Shown here: positions 13,361 through 25,385 of the stretch, piece by piece | Numbering within the stretch: position 1 is the first letter of the stretch | How the letters are laid out: every line of letters begins with the position of its first letter | NCBI RefSeq assembly: GCF_963662255.1 | Contig: NC_085050.1 | Location: 24,670,631-24,734,630 of the forward strand | Length of the DNA: 64,000 nucleotides | From: Cinclus cinclus | Lineage: Eukaryota > Chordata > Aves > Passeriformes > Cinclidae | Reading direction: 5' to 3' | Program-made: the position numbers and the translations under genes | The notes under the pieces: model-generated | Database searches by the model: none | Seen by the model: only the letters and a program-made list of their open reading frames with translations | What the model was told of the DNA's origin: nothing

Positions 13361-14061
13361 AGTGGCCCTCAGTAGTTTTTTGACTCAATCATGTTTTCCT
13401 TCAGAAAAATCTTAAATTCTCCCTTATTTTCCAAGGCTGAAAAATACCTACATGATATTCAGAGCTCACCCACCAAAAAAACCAATGTTTTCTATCCTGA
13501 ATGTATTGTTACTATAATTATTACTATGATATACAAACCACTTAGTATAAATTTCACCCTGAGATGAGCAACCTAGGCATCCAAAATAAATACAAATAAA
13601 GACAGTAGAAAGAAATTATTCTGTAGCAGAGAACAACCCCAGGACTACCTCCTAATCTGGTAGTGGCAGTAGGAGGCCTCCTCATGGCCAAGCAATCTTT
13701 CTGAAGTTTCTGCACAGTTAGAACAAAATGACAGAGCAGCAGCCCTTGCCTAATTGCTACAGAGCAATTTAGCAGTGATTTACAGTGGCATATTTAAATG
13801 TGTACATTAATTTGTAAAGATAAAATACTTGGCTACCACAGAGATATTTTCATTGTGGATCAGGATAATAGCCCTGACTCATCCATATCGGTGACATTTC
13901 CAAGCTTGTGTATTGTTGAGGAGTTAACATCCCATTCAGTATTTGACAACCAGGGAGTCAAGGCTGACAGTTACCATCTCTTCTACGTGGTGCCTAAGGC
14001 TAGGATTTGTCTCTGGTTTCATTTATTAGTTATATAACTCACATGCTATTTTTGAGCTATT

Positions 14062-14110
14062 AAAAGAAAAAAAAAAAACGAAGAAGAGGAAGAAAGAAAA
14101 GAAAAAAAAG
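14062..14110 (+). repeat. Purine-rich A/G low-complexity tract
   Basis: Nearly all A with interspersed G (AAGAAGAGGAAGAAAG-type) over about 50 bases. The period is irregular. It may be a decayed poly-A or GAA-type microsatellite. Confidence 0.75.
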
Positions 14111-14950
14111 CCAATATAGAGAAAAAGACATTCCCATCTGGGAATTACCCACCAGGTAGCTACATACAGTGGACTGATGTACATATGCATGTATTAATTT
14201 TCATTTAAAATGGTTGTGCCAGTAAAAACAGAGCCAATGAAACATTTTTAGGGTTACATAACAATGATAAATGTACTGCAACAGTTACAGGCAAGCACAG
14301 GGCCCCTGAGATTTATAGGTTGTCACTTTTTAAAAAAAAATCCTAAAAAAAAGCTCAATTGCAGTGCAGCATCTATATTTTGCAACAAGATTTTTCTTAT
14401 TTTTATCTAATACCTTAGTTTGTATGGCCTTAGTCATGTCAAAATCATAAGCTGCATCTGAATCTTATATATTACCCAATTCCCACTTTTTCTTACATAA
14501 GTAAAGTGCGGAAAACAATGCAGTGCCATAAGCTGTGACAGTGAAATCCACATTCTCACTGTGATAGTTTAATCTGTGGCTGGAGCAGTGAGGACAGCAG
14601 CAGGGGGCATGGAGGAATGAAACTGAGCTAAATAACAGCAAGTCAAATCAAGGCAAGTGTGGGTAAGAATGTCCCCTGTGCACACTTCGGCCAGCTGCTC
14701 CCTGCCAGCTAGAAAAGCAGCCGTCTTAGCCCTGATCTTGCTTTTGGTGGGGTGAATCCTTCAGTCCCCCTTTCCTTCTCAAACAGATTTGCTCAGCAGC
14801 AGCGTGAGATGCACCATGGCATCATTTTGAGACTGCTGCACAGGCAGCCCATGGCTCTGTTCATGTCAAAGTGTAGCAGAGACATAGGCAACAGTGTGAA
14901 GAAAGGCAGGGGGGTGGGAAAGAAAAAATATTTATTTTAAAATATTTGAT

Positions 14951-14973
14951 ATTTATTTTATTATAAAATAAAT
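14951..14973. repeat. AT-only perfect inverted repeat
   Basis: Two 10-base arms (ATTTATTTTA at 14951-14960 and TAAAATAAAT at 14964-14973) are exact reverse complements separated by three bases. It could extrude as a hairpin, but such palindromes are frequent in AT-rich DNA and no function is implied. Confidence 0.7.
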
Positions 14974-15957
14974 GAGATAGGGAAAAGGAAAAGGTTGTGA
15001 AGCAATGTTTGGATTAAATAGGTTGGAGTCTTCATCCTGATGCAGCTGCTAAGTGTCACTCCTGTGGGATCAGAGAGGGACTCATTCTGTCAACAGGTGC
15101 TACAGCTCATCCCTTCTTACAGGTTGGGGCTGCAGCCCTTTGCTGTCACCAGCAGCTGTAAATTTGTCATTGTGGTGGAGACTCAGAAGACTTTCACCTT
15201 TGGAAAAAATTGTGCAAGTAAACACAAGTTCAGTTAGGTTTTGCAATTTAAAACAAAAATTTGAGAGATGAGTTAAATTTAGTTTCCCAGATGTTTATCA
15301 GTTCTCTGGCTGAAGACACTCTAGAGAATATTTAAGTCAGGCTATCCAGGTAAGTTTCTTTCTTTTGTTGTAAAAAATATTTGATATAAAAACCAGAGCC
15401 AGCAGAGAAAATCACCTTCCCTTAAAACTGCCTGTCACAGCAAGATACAGCTGAAAACCAGAAACACTTCAGCTTTGTCAGCAGAAGAACCTATGCATTA
15501 TATCTTACTGAAAATAACATTTTTGTACACTACCTAATGATTAAAGAAAGATGATAGCAGTAATAGAGCACTATCAGATGAAAATAGTCTAAAAACGTAG
15601 CTTCTGCAAAACTCTGTCTCAGTCATCAATATAGACATACCTGTTTCAGTGAAGAAAATAACATTTCACCATGATGAAAATATGAATCAGGTTTTCAGGT
15701 TCAATTGCTTCATGATTTTGCTTTCTTTTCATTACTTTTGCCTATAGATCACAGCTTAGATTTTCATTCAGGCACTTCTGTGTGTAATAATGCTGCCTTC
15801 AAATTGACAAATGGGTTTTCTTCATACTTTCATGCAGTAAGTTAACTATCCTGCTGCAGGCCTAATGAAATCATCAGTTTTGCTTTGTTATATTTTGCTT
15901 TATTTTGTCATATTGAAGACAAGTCTGATTTCACAGAAACATTTAGGCCGTAAAATA

Positions 15958-16738
15958 CTTCCAAGATCATTGAATCCCATCTTTGATCCATAATGACCTT
16001 GTCAACTAGCGCAGCACTAAGTGCCACAACCTAGACTTCTTGATCAGCTTTGAGGATGGTGACTCCACCACCTCCCTGGGCAGCCCATTCCAATGCTTGA
16101 CAAGCTTTTCTGTGAAGAAATTCTTCATAATGTCCGACCTGAACCTCTCAGGGCACAGTTTGAGGACGTCCTCTCATTCTATCAGTAGTTACCTGGGAGA
16201 CCAATCCCCACCAGGCTCCTACCTTCTTTCAGTCTGTTGTGGAGAGTGATAAGGTATCCCCTGAGTTTCCTCTTCTCCAGGCTAAACAACTTCAATTCCC
16301 TCAGCTGCTCCTTTTATAAAGATTTATATCTTACTCTCTGCATCTTTCCCCATGGTCCAGCCCTTCAATGTGTTTGTCATTGTGAGGGGTCCAGAACTGG
16401 ATACAGGATTCGAGCTGTGTCCTCACCAGTGCCAGGTACAGGGAGACAATCCCTGCCCTGGCCCTTCTGGCCACACTGTTACTGATACAGGCCAGGATAC
16501 CATTGCCCTTTTTGGCCACCTGAGTGGCTCATGTTCAGCCATAGTCACCAGCACTCCCAGAGCCTTTTCTGCTGGGCACTTTCCAAAGACTCCACCTCTG
16601 TAGTACCCTGAGCAGTGTTGCTGTGACCCAAGTGCAAAACCTGGCACTTGGGCTTGATGAGCCTCATACCACTGTCCTTGGCCTGTTGACCCAGCCTGCA
16701 AGCTGAATCTTATCTGAGGTTCTAAAGCTTGCATTGTG
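15958..16738 (-). mobile_element. Long CR1 LINE 3' fragment, minus strand
   Basis: Reading the plus strand gives the reverse complement of CR1. It starts at CCAAGATCATTGAATCCCA (the 3' end of the element). It continues through GGTGACTCCACCACCTCCC, GGGCAGCCCATTCCAATGC and GTGAAGAAATTCTTC, then CTCACCAGTGCCAGGTACAG and CCAGGATACCATTGCC. It ends near 16738. About 780 bp remain, 5'-truncated. The overlapping open frames in this interval (82-103 codons) are remnants or shadows of the element, not host genes. Confidence 0.95.
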
Positions 16739-16799
16739 GTATCACAGTGATTGTTTTTGTACAGGTAGAGATAGATAGAGTTGATATAGACGTAGTTCT

Positions 16800-16822
16800 A
16801 GATCTATAGATCATATAGATCT
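16800..16822. repeat. Small inverted repeat in an AGAT-rich stretch
   Basis: Arms AGATCTAT (16800-16807) and ATAGATCT (16815-16822) are exact reverse complements around a seven-base spacer. They sit inside a degenerate AGAT/ATAG microsatellite that begins near 16765, immediately after the CR1 5' truncation point. Confidence 0.65.
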
Positions 16823-17569
16823 GTTTAGTCCAGAAAAACTTCCAAACTGGAATTGAATGACAAATATTTGTGTCTTTAATAAATTTAATTATAAGCACAA
16901 TTTTTGCAGCACCTTTTCCAAAATATTGTGCTGCTGTGAAATATCACTAGAGAATATTCTATAGAATACTTTGTTTCATGGGAAGACTGCTCTTTTCTAT
17001 CTCTGCCCAGCAGACAGATTTAGACCCATTGGTATATTGTTCTGTTCACTTTCAGACCTGTCTTCCCTGCGCAGTAAAGAGGATGCCAAACTAAATTGCC
17101 AAAATCAGGTCTCTGTGGAATTGTAATCATGATGTGATTGATTCTATTATCTAATATTTCAATGCATCTCATTTTCCTTAAAAGCTATGAAATATGCATA
17201 CCGCCACTCTTTGGAAAACATGGAGACTTTGAAATAGAAGGGACCAATTTAAGTTAAATAACAGGGGATTTTTTTGTATGCAACATAAGAATGAAGATAG
17301 CCTGAGCTTGTTTCCTTTATTTGAAGGGAAATAATATTATTTAATACAGCTCTCTTAAATAGCTTGTCTAGTTATTTTGATTCACTAACAATTTTGCCTG
17401 AAATACATGCTGGTGATTGGCCACATGTTGTGACAAATATTTGGCAGCCTATCTGTGCCATGACCTGAAGCTCAGTCTGAAAATTTTAATGGTACTTTGC
17501 TTCTAGTTAATTTAGATTGTTTTACATGCCATTGCCTGCAAGTCTAAACACTGCATATCATATGTAGAC

Positions 17570-17616
17570 AAAAGGAAAAAAAAACAAGGAAAAAAAAACC
17601 AATAAACCAAAACCAA
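17570..17616 (+). repeat. A-rich low-complexity strip
   Basis: Two runs of nine or so adenines separated by AAGG/ACAAGG, followed by AACC-type units. There is no retroposon body upstream that I can recognise. Confidence 0.65.
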
Positions 17617-18898
17617 TGAAGCCCTCAAAGCTGAGCACCTCTATTTCAAATAACAGTCTGTGAAAGAAGTAGTCTAAAGAAAGTGAGTTCTTATCAAGGT
17701 CCTATGGCTCTAAGCCATACTCTAATGCCATCGTCTGCCTAGAGCTAGAAATCTTTTGGCAAATTCCAGTCTCTCTGGAGCTGTCAGTCTGATATGTGTG
17801 ACAAGGTAATTTGCATAATTTTGCAGTGTTGTTACATACCACTGGGTTTTTTTTAAAGAAATAAGAGAGAGTTCATATTCCGTAATCTATTTTTTCCCCT
17901 GGAAAGGAAAGCAGCCAACTCATCAAGCAGCCCCCATATGCAATGAATGTAGGAGTGCACTGGCAGCCTTCACCCCTGCATTATGGAGGCTTGAAACCTG
18001 TATTGTTCTAACAGCCTTGATTTGGGGGGCTGGCTCAAAATGCATATATTGTCCACAAGAAAACCTTTCTATTTGTGCAGAAGTTCAAAAGAAAACCAGT
18101 GATCGGGCAAACACAAGATAAGTGAGGTTTGGGATGACAGCCTGCTCCCTTGTTTTGCTTGTGATAGTTTCCAAAAGCATTTCAGTTGGTCTGCTGTGGT
18201 CACCTCTCCAGTGAGAATAGAAGAGAGCAGCTATATCATAGCAGCCATACAATGCTCTCAGGAGAAGCAATGCACTGGGAAAGGTCATTCATATCAAGGG
18301 GTGTAAATGAGGGCAGAAAGAAAACAGTTATTATGATAAAACACTAGAGAAATCAAACATAGTGGAAATGTTTGGTGTTTGTGCTGACACTTCTTGGTTT
18401 TCCTTCAGCTTCAAAAGAAAAAATCTCACAAAGAAATAATAGCAACCTTGACAGAACAAAAGGGGAAAAAATCTTTAGCTCAAATCAATTTTACATCACA
18501 TAATTTAAACAGGGATTTTGAGCAGCCCTTATTTATATCTTGCAGGTACTGTAGAACAAACATATAATCAGTGAAATGGTTTATCTATGGTTTTCAGGTA
18601 TTATAGGTGCCTTGAAGTGTACAGTATAGTTCAACCTAGATAGCAGAAACCCTTTGCAAAATAATTCTATTCTGCCACGTAACTCCAGCATTGGAGAATA
18701 TAAGGGAATCCTTCAGAAATTTCATAGGCATGGTTTCTACCCTGGGCTCACCTCAGAGTCTGTTCATCTGCAAATAATTTAAGCTTCATTTAGACTACTG
18801 AACCAGAAAATGTTTATAACACACCTTATCAATGAGAGATGCAAGTATGACATAATGAATTGGAAGACGTGACAACATTAAACATGCATGCAAGTAGT

Positions 18899-18912
18899 TT
18901 TTTTTTTTTTTG
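18899..18912 (+). repeat. Poly-T run
   Basis: An uninterrupted thymine run of about 14 bases. It would be poly-A on the minus strand, but no element is recognisable beside it. Confidence 0.6.
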
Positions 18913-20132
18913 ATACTCATGAACAGCTGCAAAGCAAGTTTAATTAGAACTTACAGTGCTTTCTTTTACCAGACCCCAGATGAGTGCTTGGAATGAAGCT
19001 TTCAGGAAGTAAGGACAGACTTTTTTCAAGAAAACATTGGTATAAATAAATATCATCAGGTAAAGGAATTATTTTGATAGTCAGAATGTCTTTGAAAATT
19101 CCTCATGCTGGATTTATTTTGTTGTATTTCTATGTGCTTTCATTTGAGAAATAAGTATAGGAAATTACATTTTGGCTGAATTGATAGTGTTATGGCAGTA
19201 CTAATTTCCTCCTTTTCTGTTATATTCTAGAGTACACAGATCCACATAATCTAGAAGAAATTCAGCAGTCATATAGTTATCAATGCTAGAAAACTTTCCA
19301 TGACCATGGTGCAGCATAAAAAATTCAAAATTTGCCAACACTTCAGCACATTGCGTGGATTATCTTGTCTAAATATAGCCAATTCTCTGATTCAACTACT
19401 TGCTGTAAATAAGTGCTGAAACTTAATAGCACAAGATTGGATTTATGCTTTTGGTATGAATATTGAGCTAAATGCCCTTCTCATATTCCTTAAAATACTG
19501 CATGAAAAACTGGTGTGTCGCAGCAGCCTATGTAGGCTTTGCCCTCAATAAAGCCCTAGTGCCTGCAGCTCCCCATTCACAGCATGTAATTGACTTTGTT
19601 CCCAGGAGAATATTGGCTTCACTCTGCAACACCACATTGTGAACGTAACAACCAAAACCTGCTCAGTCTTAAATGACACGTGCAGGGTTGAATATTGCCA
19701 GTCAAACGATGGGTGTCCATGGGGAAGCTGATTCCCATGAAAGAAGACAGAAGAGGGGCTGAGTACAGGAAATTTGGTGCTGTGCAGGATTACTGTGACA
19801 TGGCATGCCTTCTTCCATGTGCTTCAAAAGCCTTGGTAGAAGTCTCATCAGGGTCACACAGACAAAAGACACAGTCTTTTTAAGTATAGGTATGTTGAGA
19901 TTGAAGAATCTGGTACTTTGCAATGTAAATCCTTTGCAAGTGCTGACTGTCATACCTGTTATCTTTCTGTAGTTGTGTGTGGATTTGTAGAACTCTGAAA
20001 ATAATAGGATAGAGCAGTGTAAATGTTTGCCTTAATTTTGCATCCAGCATGAAATAAGGACACTGTAACATATTCAGATCTTAAGTGTCAGCTCTTGTTT
20101 CTTTAATGAGATTTTGCTAATTATGGTACATT

Positions 20133-20168
20133 AAAACAAACAAACAAGCAAACAAACAAACAAAAAAC
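20133..20168 (+). repeat. AAAC tetranucleotide microsatellite
   Basis: About eight copies of AAAC (with one AAGC variant), running into an A- and C-rich tail. This is a typical vertebrate tetranucleotide microsatellite, possibly grown from a poly-A tail. Confidence 0.85.
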
Positions 20169-22231
20169 CCCCAAAAACCACAAAAGCTTTAATGCATCTA
20201 TTATTACAGAAATATGAAGACAGAGCAAATATGTTTTAAACAATTTTAACTTAAGTGCAGTTTGCATGTAAGGCAACACATGAAATACTCTGAGTGCTGC
20301 TTCAATCTCATTTTCTATAATTTTCCAATTATTTTACAATGTTATTCTGCATTAATTTCTTTTCTGGACAAGTATATTTTTGTGGTTCTTGAGATTAGCA
20401 AATTTAGAGTTGTCAAAGTTTGTACAACTCATTGTTGTTGGAGTCCTAGACAGGCATTCTGAATAAAAGAACAAACCTGAAGGAGGATAGATCTTCAGCT
20501 TCATCAAGAGCCAAGAATTTAAAACAGTTCTGCAATTTTTATGGATGTATTAGGACTTAAATATATGCAAACTTACTCCATTATCTACTTGTCATGTGAT
20601 TGCCCAGGGTAGCCAGGACATTCTATTCTTCATAATTAATCATGCTTTTAATATTTGAAAAACATAAGTAACATGACTCAATTTTCATTGTCTCCCTTGT
20701 TATGATGGCAATGCAATTATGTATCTCTGTTTGATAACTCCCATCACATTGAAAATCTGATTTTTTTACCAATCAGTGATGTAAAACTCAGTGTCATCTT
20801 CCCTTTTTTGGGTATTTCAGTACCTGACCTTGCAGTTGGTACCTTGTTCTGTCCTTATCTGAACTGTTCTCCGCATGGATTTTCTCATCTATCAAGTAAA
20901 AGCTAAACTGCTTCCTATCTGCAAGCCTTGTGGTCAGAACAGGCAATAAAAACATAATGAGGATACATTTAAAAGAGCAAAAACTTTTTCAAACACTAAT
21001 CAAATAAAAGGATGTCTCCTATTCATAACTCAGTTCTCTGACTGTAATCCCTGACCTTAGGAAGAACCTTCGTTCTTCAGATGTTCCCTTGCTTGCCTCT
21101 GTCTCCCTTGAGCTTTAAGACATTTCCTAAGTTTCTCCTTCCTTTTCCCTCCTGGAGCAAAGATGTGCACTGTACATCTTCTAGCATCCCTTCAGCTCCT
21201 GCATGCCTGCTGGAATTGCATGAATATCTCAGCAGTTGGGTTGGGATTAAATGCTTATCCAGGTTTTCTTGGATGGCAATTGTCCTCAAGAAAACATTCA
21301 GCCCTTCCTTTTTGTTTAGGAAACAGCTATTAATTTCAAATAATTGTGTGAATTAGGCAGCTTGTCATAGTCAGTAGAATTTAGGGTCAAATTATCCGTG
21401 GAAATAGCTCTTGGGAGACCTACATTAGGAGGGAATATGTCTTTCGGGTTTCAGGTAATGCATTATTTCTGTGAACTTTATAATTAAAGCGTAAGCAAAC
21501 TTGTTAGTAAATCACTGTATTGACTAGCTTGCTGTACAAATACTAATGACTCCATCTCTCTTATTTCTTGTAAAAGAGCATTAATGTCTTTTTTATATTG
21601 CCGTAAAACAAAGGTTCCATGAAACAGTCTTTTGGTTATAGACTGCAACTTAATAAATTTGAGCATACCTGGAGAAAATATGTGCCCTTTAACATAATAT
21701 CCATCAGATTTTAGCATAAATTGTATTCTCTGTACTTATTGTCTTGGGGGTGTGTTACAGGAAAATATTGGACAAAGTTTTGAAGTTCCAGTCATGGATT
21801 TAGGAGAAATTTAGCATGGTAGGATGTGAAGATTTCTCTGAAAATCTTCAGAGAAAAGAACCTTATTGCTGACTCTCTGCGGGAAGTTGTCTCCTTTTTT
21901 TCTCCCACCAGAGCTCGATCTTTCATTTTCAGGAAACCTGGTATTTCTTTTAAATCTGTAATTAATCGGGGAACACAATGCAATTGAAATACTAATCAGA
22001 GTTGCTTATTCAGGTATCAATATTTCTGCTACAGTATAAATTGCTTAAGTACCTTTGTGACTAGATTTCAAGTCCATATTAATCCAGTTATCCAGAATAT
22101 GCCCCAAAATAATTTGGTATCTACAGTCTCCTAAACCAAAAGAAATTACCATTGAAGTTAGTAAGAGTTATGAGGGGAAATGAGTAATGTAGACACAATT
22201 GGAAATTACAGCTTAATTGTATCTGGATTTC

Positions 22232-22283
22232 TCTTTTTTTTTTTTTTTCAGGTTTTTAGAATGCGAGCTTTTTTTTTTTTTTA
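22232..22283 (+). repeat. Two poly-T runs
   Basis: Two thymine runs of about 14-16 bases, at 22234-22249 and 22270-22282, are separated by about 20 bases of unique DNA that includes a CAGG. Confidence 0.65.
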
Positions 22284-24418
22284 ATCCTTTCTTTCCATCA
22301 CTTAGGACTTGCATGTTTGATTTAAATATTCTAGGATAATGCACCATGTTGAAATGTATGGCAGTAAACCATCTTGAGCTTGATGATATCATATCCTAGT
22401 TTCTGTGAAGATAATTGCTGACATATTCCTGAGTCTGCTGTTTTTGCTGTGCCATTTTTTTGTAGGTCTACAAGATGTTGCTTCTGCTATGGCGTACTTG
22501 GAACTGATGCAAAGTTCAGAAATGTTGAACCTGGAAGAAGGAAGGAGACCTAGAATGTGCCATTAAATTTTCAGTTTGGACACAAAGTGAAAGATATTTC
22601 CTGTATAAATTAATTGAATGTGGAAACCTACTGCAATAATGAAACCCCTTTTCCTTCCAAATGCATCCTTTTGTGGAAAGGAGTACTATGTGCAAGTGAT
22701 TCCTTCTGGAACAGGCTTGGCATGGCACTGTATACATATAGTAGCTCTGCCAAACCTACTACACTTCCAAAGTTCCCCTCTGTGCTGTCATGAATAAAAA
22801 TAGGTGATGAAGAACCCTTAGGTATGCTCACAACTGGAATAAAATCAAATTGTTTCACTAAAGGAAATTGTCTTGTGCATTAGTCCAAGGTAGCTTTTCC
22901 CCCACCAATCTTTCTGTGATACTCATTTCTGGACTTACCATACAACATCTGCCTTGTGTTCTTTCAGGATTATAGAGCTGTAGCTCACATGCTGACAATG
23001 ACATGTGCAAACCAGGAAATCATAGGAGTGAAATAATCAGAGTGAGAGTCTCTTAGTCCAGTGTATTTCTAGTCTAAACATAACATTTGTAATAAGTTTG
23101 TTGCTTGGATTAATTTACTTGTCATAATGGAATGGAGCAATCTAGGAGTTTCACAAACTCTCAATTCAACCTGCCCTTGCTTTTATAAAGATAAAAATGA
23201 AGTCTTTTGCCCTACCTAGTGAAGCTTTAGGACTAAGGATATTTTTAACACTGAGAAGGAACAAAACCTTAGGTGGACACTAAGAAGAGAAAAGTTTTGG
23301 TAAACACAGTGTACATATTAATGTGTGAATTATATAGTCCCACTAAAATAAACCAAGAATTAGTGATGGTAATTTGAAAATATATTCTAACATGCCTTTT
23401 CTCACAGGATATCAAATTACTCTTCTGCATAACTGCTGAAATACCACATCTCCTTGCTGTTTAAGTAAAGTATGTTTTCCTTTTGCCTGTTTCTCAGCTA
23501 GCGAAACAATTTATTTTTCATTAGAAACAGCTGTAATATCCAAAGACATCTCATTCCAGCACCCCTAAACAGAAGGCTGAAAGACTGAGGACTTTCAGAC
23601 CCAGAAAAGATTTCTTAGTGCATGGCTCATGTATTGATAAGTGCTACTTAACATTTTTTTCCATTCTGAATACAGTAATTTTTGTCTATTCTCTATTACC
23701 ATGAAATTTCTTGCTTGCTTACTACATGCTTTATTTCTTTCCTCTGCTAAGATATTGATCAGTAATACTGAGGGGCAAGATACTTTTCATCTTTCCTTAA
23801 AGCAGGTTGTGCTTCTGATGAAAATAAATCAGCAGTGACCTATAACTGTAATTGTCACTGGCACTAAATATATAGAACAGAGATTGTTTAGTCTTTTAAT
23901 GATTTTTGTACTCAGTCAGGGCTCCCTGGACTTTATGTTGCAGTGAGGTCTTGTGACTTTGAAACATGTTTATTCCCAGCAGACTAAAATGTCTTGTGGG
24001 TAAGCTTGATTGATAATGCTATTGTTTAGGCTGTTGAACTGGTTTCATCCTAATTAATTTTAATTATTGTGCTGATGCTTTTCTGTCTCCTGGGTATCGT
24101 ATTAAGGCACTTTAGTTCTGAGGTACAGTCTTGGAAGTCAGGTTTATGAAACCCTATAAATATACCATAAACAGTGATGGTTTGGGTTATAGAAACTGTC
24201 TCACTAAAAAAACTATTTCATGATTATTCTTAGCATTTTTAAAAAAAATCAATTTACAGTTAAAGGACATGTTACAGATTTAATGGTGTGAAACTGAAAT
24301 TGATCTCAATTTAGGTTTAAATTTTCTATCAGTAAGAAGTTAATTAAGTAACCTGGAAGACATTCTACAATGTCACTATTATTTGAATAAGTTTAGAAAC
24401 AATGAGCAATCTGTCACC

Positions 24419-24481
24419 AAAAAAAAAAAACAAAAACAAATCAAACTAAAAAGACAAACAAACAAAAAACTGCAAAAAACC
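24419..24481 (+). repeat. A-rich strip with AAAC units
   Basis: A poly-A run, then AAAC, AAAG and CAAAC-type units for about 60 bases. It is low-complexity and resembles the other A/C strips in this window. Confidence 0.7.
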
Positions 24482-24541
24482 CAAATCTTGAATGAAGTGA
24501 AGATTGCTCTATTAAGGTTAGTTTGATAGCCACTGACTGAG

Positions 24542-24551
24542 TGACTCAGCA
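24542..24551 (+). promoter_or_regulatory. MARE / NF-E2-like motif (TGACTCAGCA)
   Basis: TGACTCAGCA matches the known binding consensus of Maf/NF-E2/Nrf-type bZIP factors. It sits inside an odd-centred palindrome, CTGAGTGACTCAG at 24537-24549. Only the motif is seen; binding or activity is not shown, and no gene is nearby in the window. Confidence 0.25.
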
Positions 24552-24888
24552 TATTTCCAGGTAGATAACTAATATGAAATCCTGTTTTACCCAGCAGTAT
24601 CAGCCCTCTTTTATTTGGCAAATGAGAGGTCAGATTCATAGATCCTTTTGAAACATTAGAAAGGGTAAAACTGACCTCATAGGGATGTCTGTTTGCAATT
24701 TTAATCTTACAGAATGTTTCATTTATATTGATGTTCATTACTTTTGCTTTCTTCTCAACCTTGACATTTTCATTGTTTCCATGATTGTAAAAATTAGATG
24801 TTTCATGTTGCTACAGATGATCTAATACAACAACTGAATGCCTTACTATAATTCAAAATGCCTTGATAAATGTCACATATATAAAAGG

Positions 24889-24955
24889 AAATAAAATAAA
24901 ATAAAATAAAATAAAATAAAATAAAATAAAATAAAATAAAATAAAATAAAATAAA
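24889..24955 (+). repeat. AAAAT-type pentanucleotide microsatellite, about 13 copies
   Basis: A 67-base array of the five-base unit ATAAA with no interruption that I can see. The purity suggests recent length change. The minus-strand frame through it encodes a repetitive ILFYF peptide that is purely a product of the microsatellite. Confidence 0.97.
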
Positions 24956-25351
24956 GGAAGAAGTAACAGCCGACCCTTGGTAGAAATGCGTTAACAATTT
25001 CCTAAAGATTTGGTAAGCAAACTACTTCTTAAAAAGTATGGAAAGTCAAAAATTTATGCAAATATTTTAACTCTCTGACATAAGATAATAAACACCCTTT
25101 AATGTTGCAGGAGGCTGGAGAAAACTATTGCTGGCTCAAAAGAACAGAGGCTGGGTGGGGAAGGGCAGTTTCTGCCAAGGCGGAATGATGCTCTGCTCCC
25201 CATGGAGCCTCTAGTCCAGCCCAGGATGGCTGTGAGTCACTGGCACAGCTGAAGCAATGCCCCACATGCCCCTCCTGGAGCCCAAATGGAGCAACAGTGT
25301 CTGGATGACCAGAAGCCCCACCTGGGGCAGGTGTGGGTCAAAACAGGAGCA

Positions 25352-25385
25352 GATAAACATCATTGGCTTGATAAACATCATTGCC
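25352..25385 (+). repeat. 18-base tandem duplication
   Basis: The unit GATAAACATCATTGGCTT at 25352-25369 is followed immediately by a second, partial copy beginning GATAAACATCATTG. It lies at the right side of a GC-richer block. Confidence 0.8.

Larger units (their letters stand above)
13361..15957. other. Noncoding DNA between two CR1 copies
   Basis: No gene recognised. A purine-rich A/G tract lies at about 14062-14110. A block of higher GC at about 14560-14900, and another at 15030-15200, have no assigned origin; the open frames in them (62-72 codons) look accidental. An AT-only inverted repeat at 14951-14973 is listed separately. Confidence 0.55.
16739..24888. other. AT-rich noncoding DNA with minor simple repeats
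   Basis: No gene or assignable transposon was found in about 8 kb. Simple sequence includes a degenerate AGAT/ATAG stretch at 16765-16825 with a small palindrome, an A-rich strip at 17570-17616, poly-T at 18899-18912, an AAAC tract at 20133-20168, T-runs at 22232-22283 and an A/C strip at 24419-24481. Candidate conserved-noncoding-like DNA lies at 17130-17560. A MARE-like site is at 24542. The open frames are at most 119 codons and unrecognisable. Confidence 0.55.

Noticed and set aside
16331..16734. Open frames of 62-103 codons on both strands
   Set aside because: They are within a minus-strand CR1 LINE 3' fragment and are its shadows or remnants.
24379..24738. 119-codon minus-strand open frame
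   Set aside because: It runs through an A-rich low-complexity strip, and its phenylalanine-rich C-terminal part (CSFLFVCLFSL) is a composition artefact. The rest matches no family.
24803..24997. Repetitive ILFYF peptide on the minus strand
   Set aside because: It is the translation of the ATAAA pentanucleotide array.
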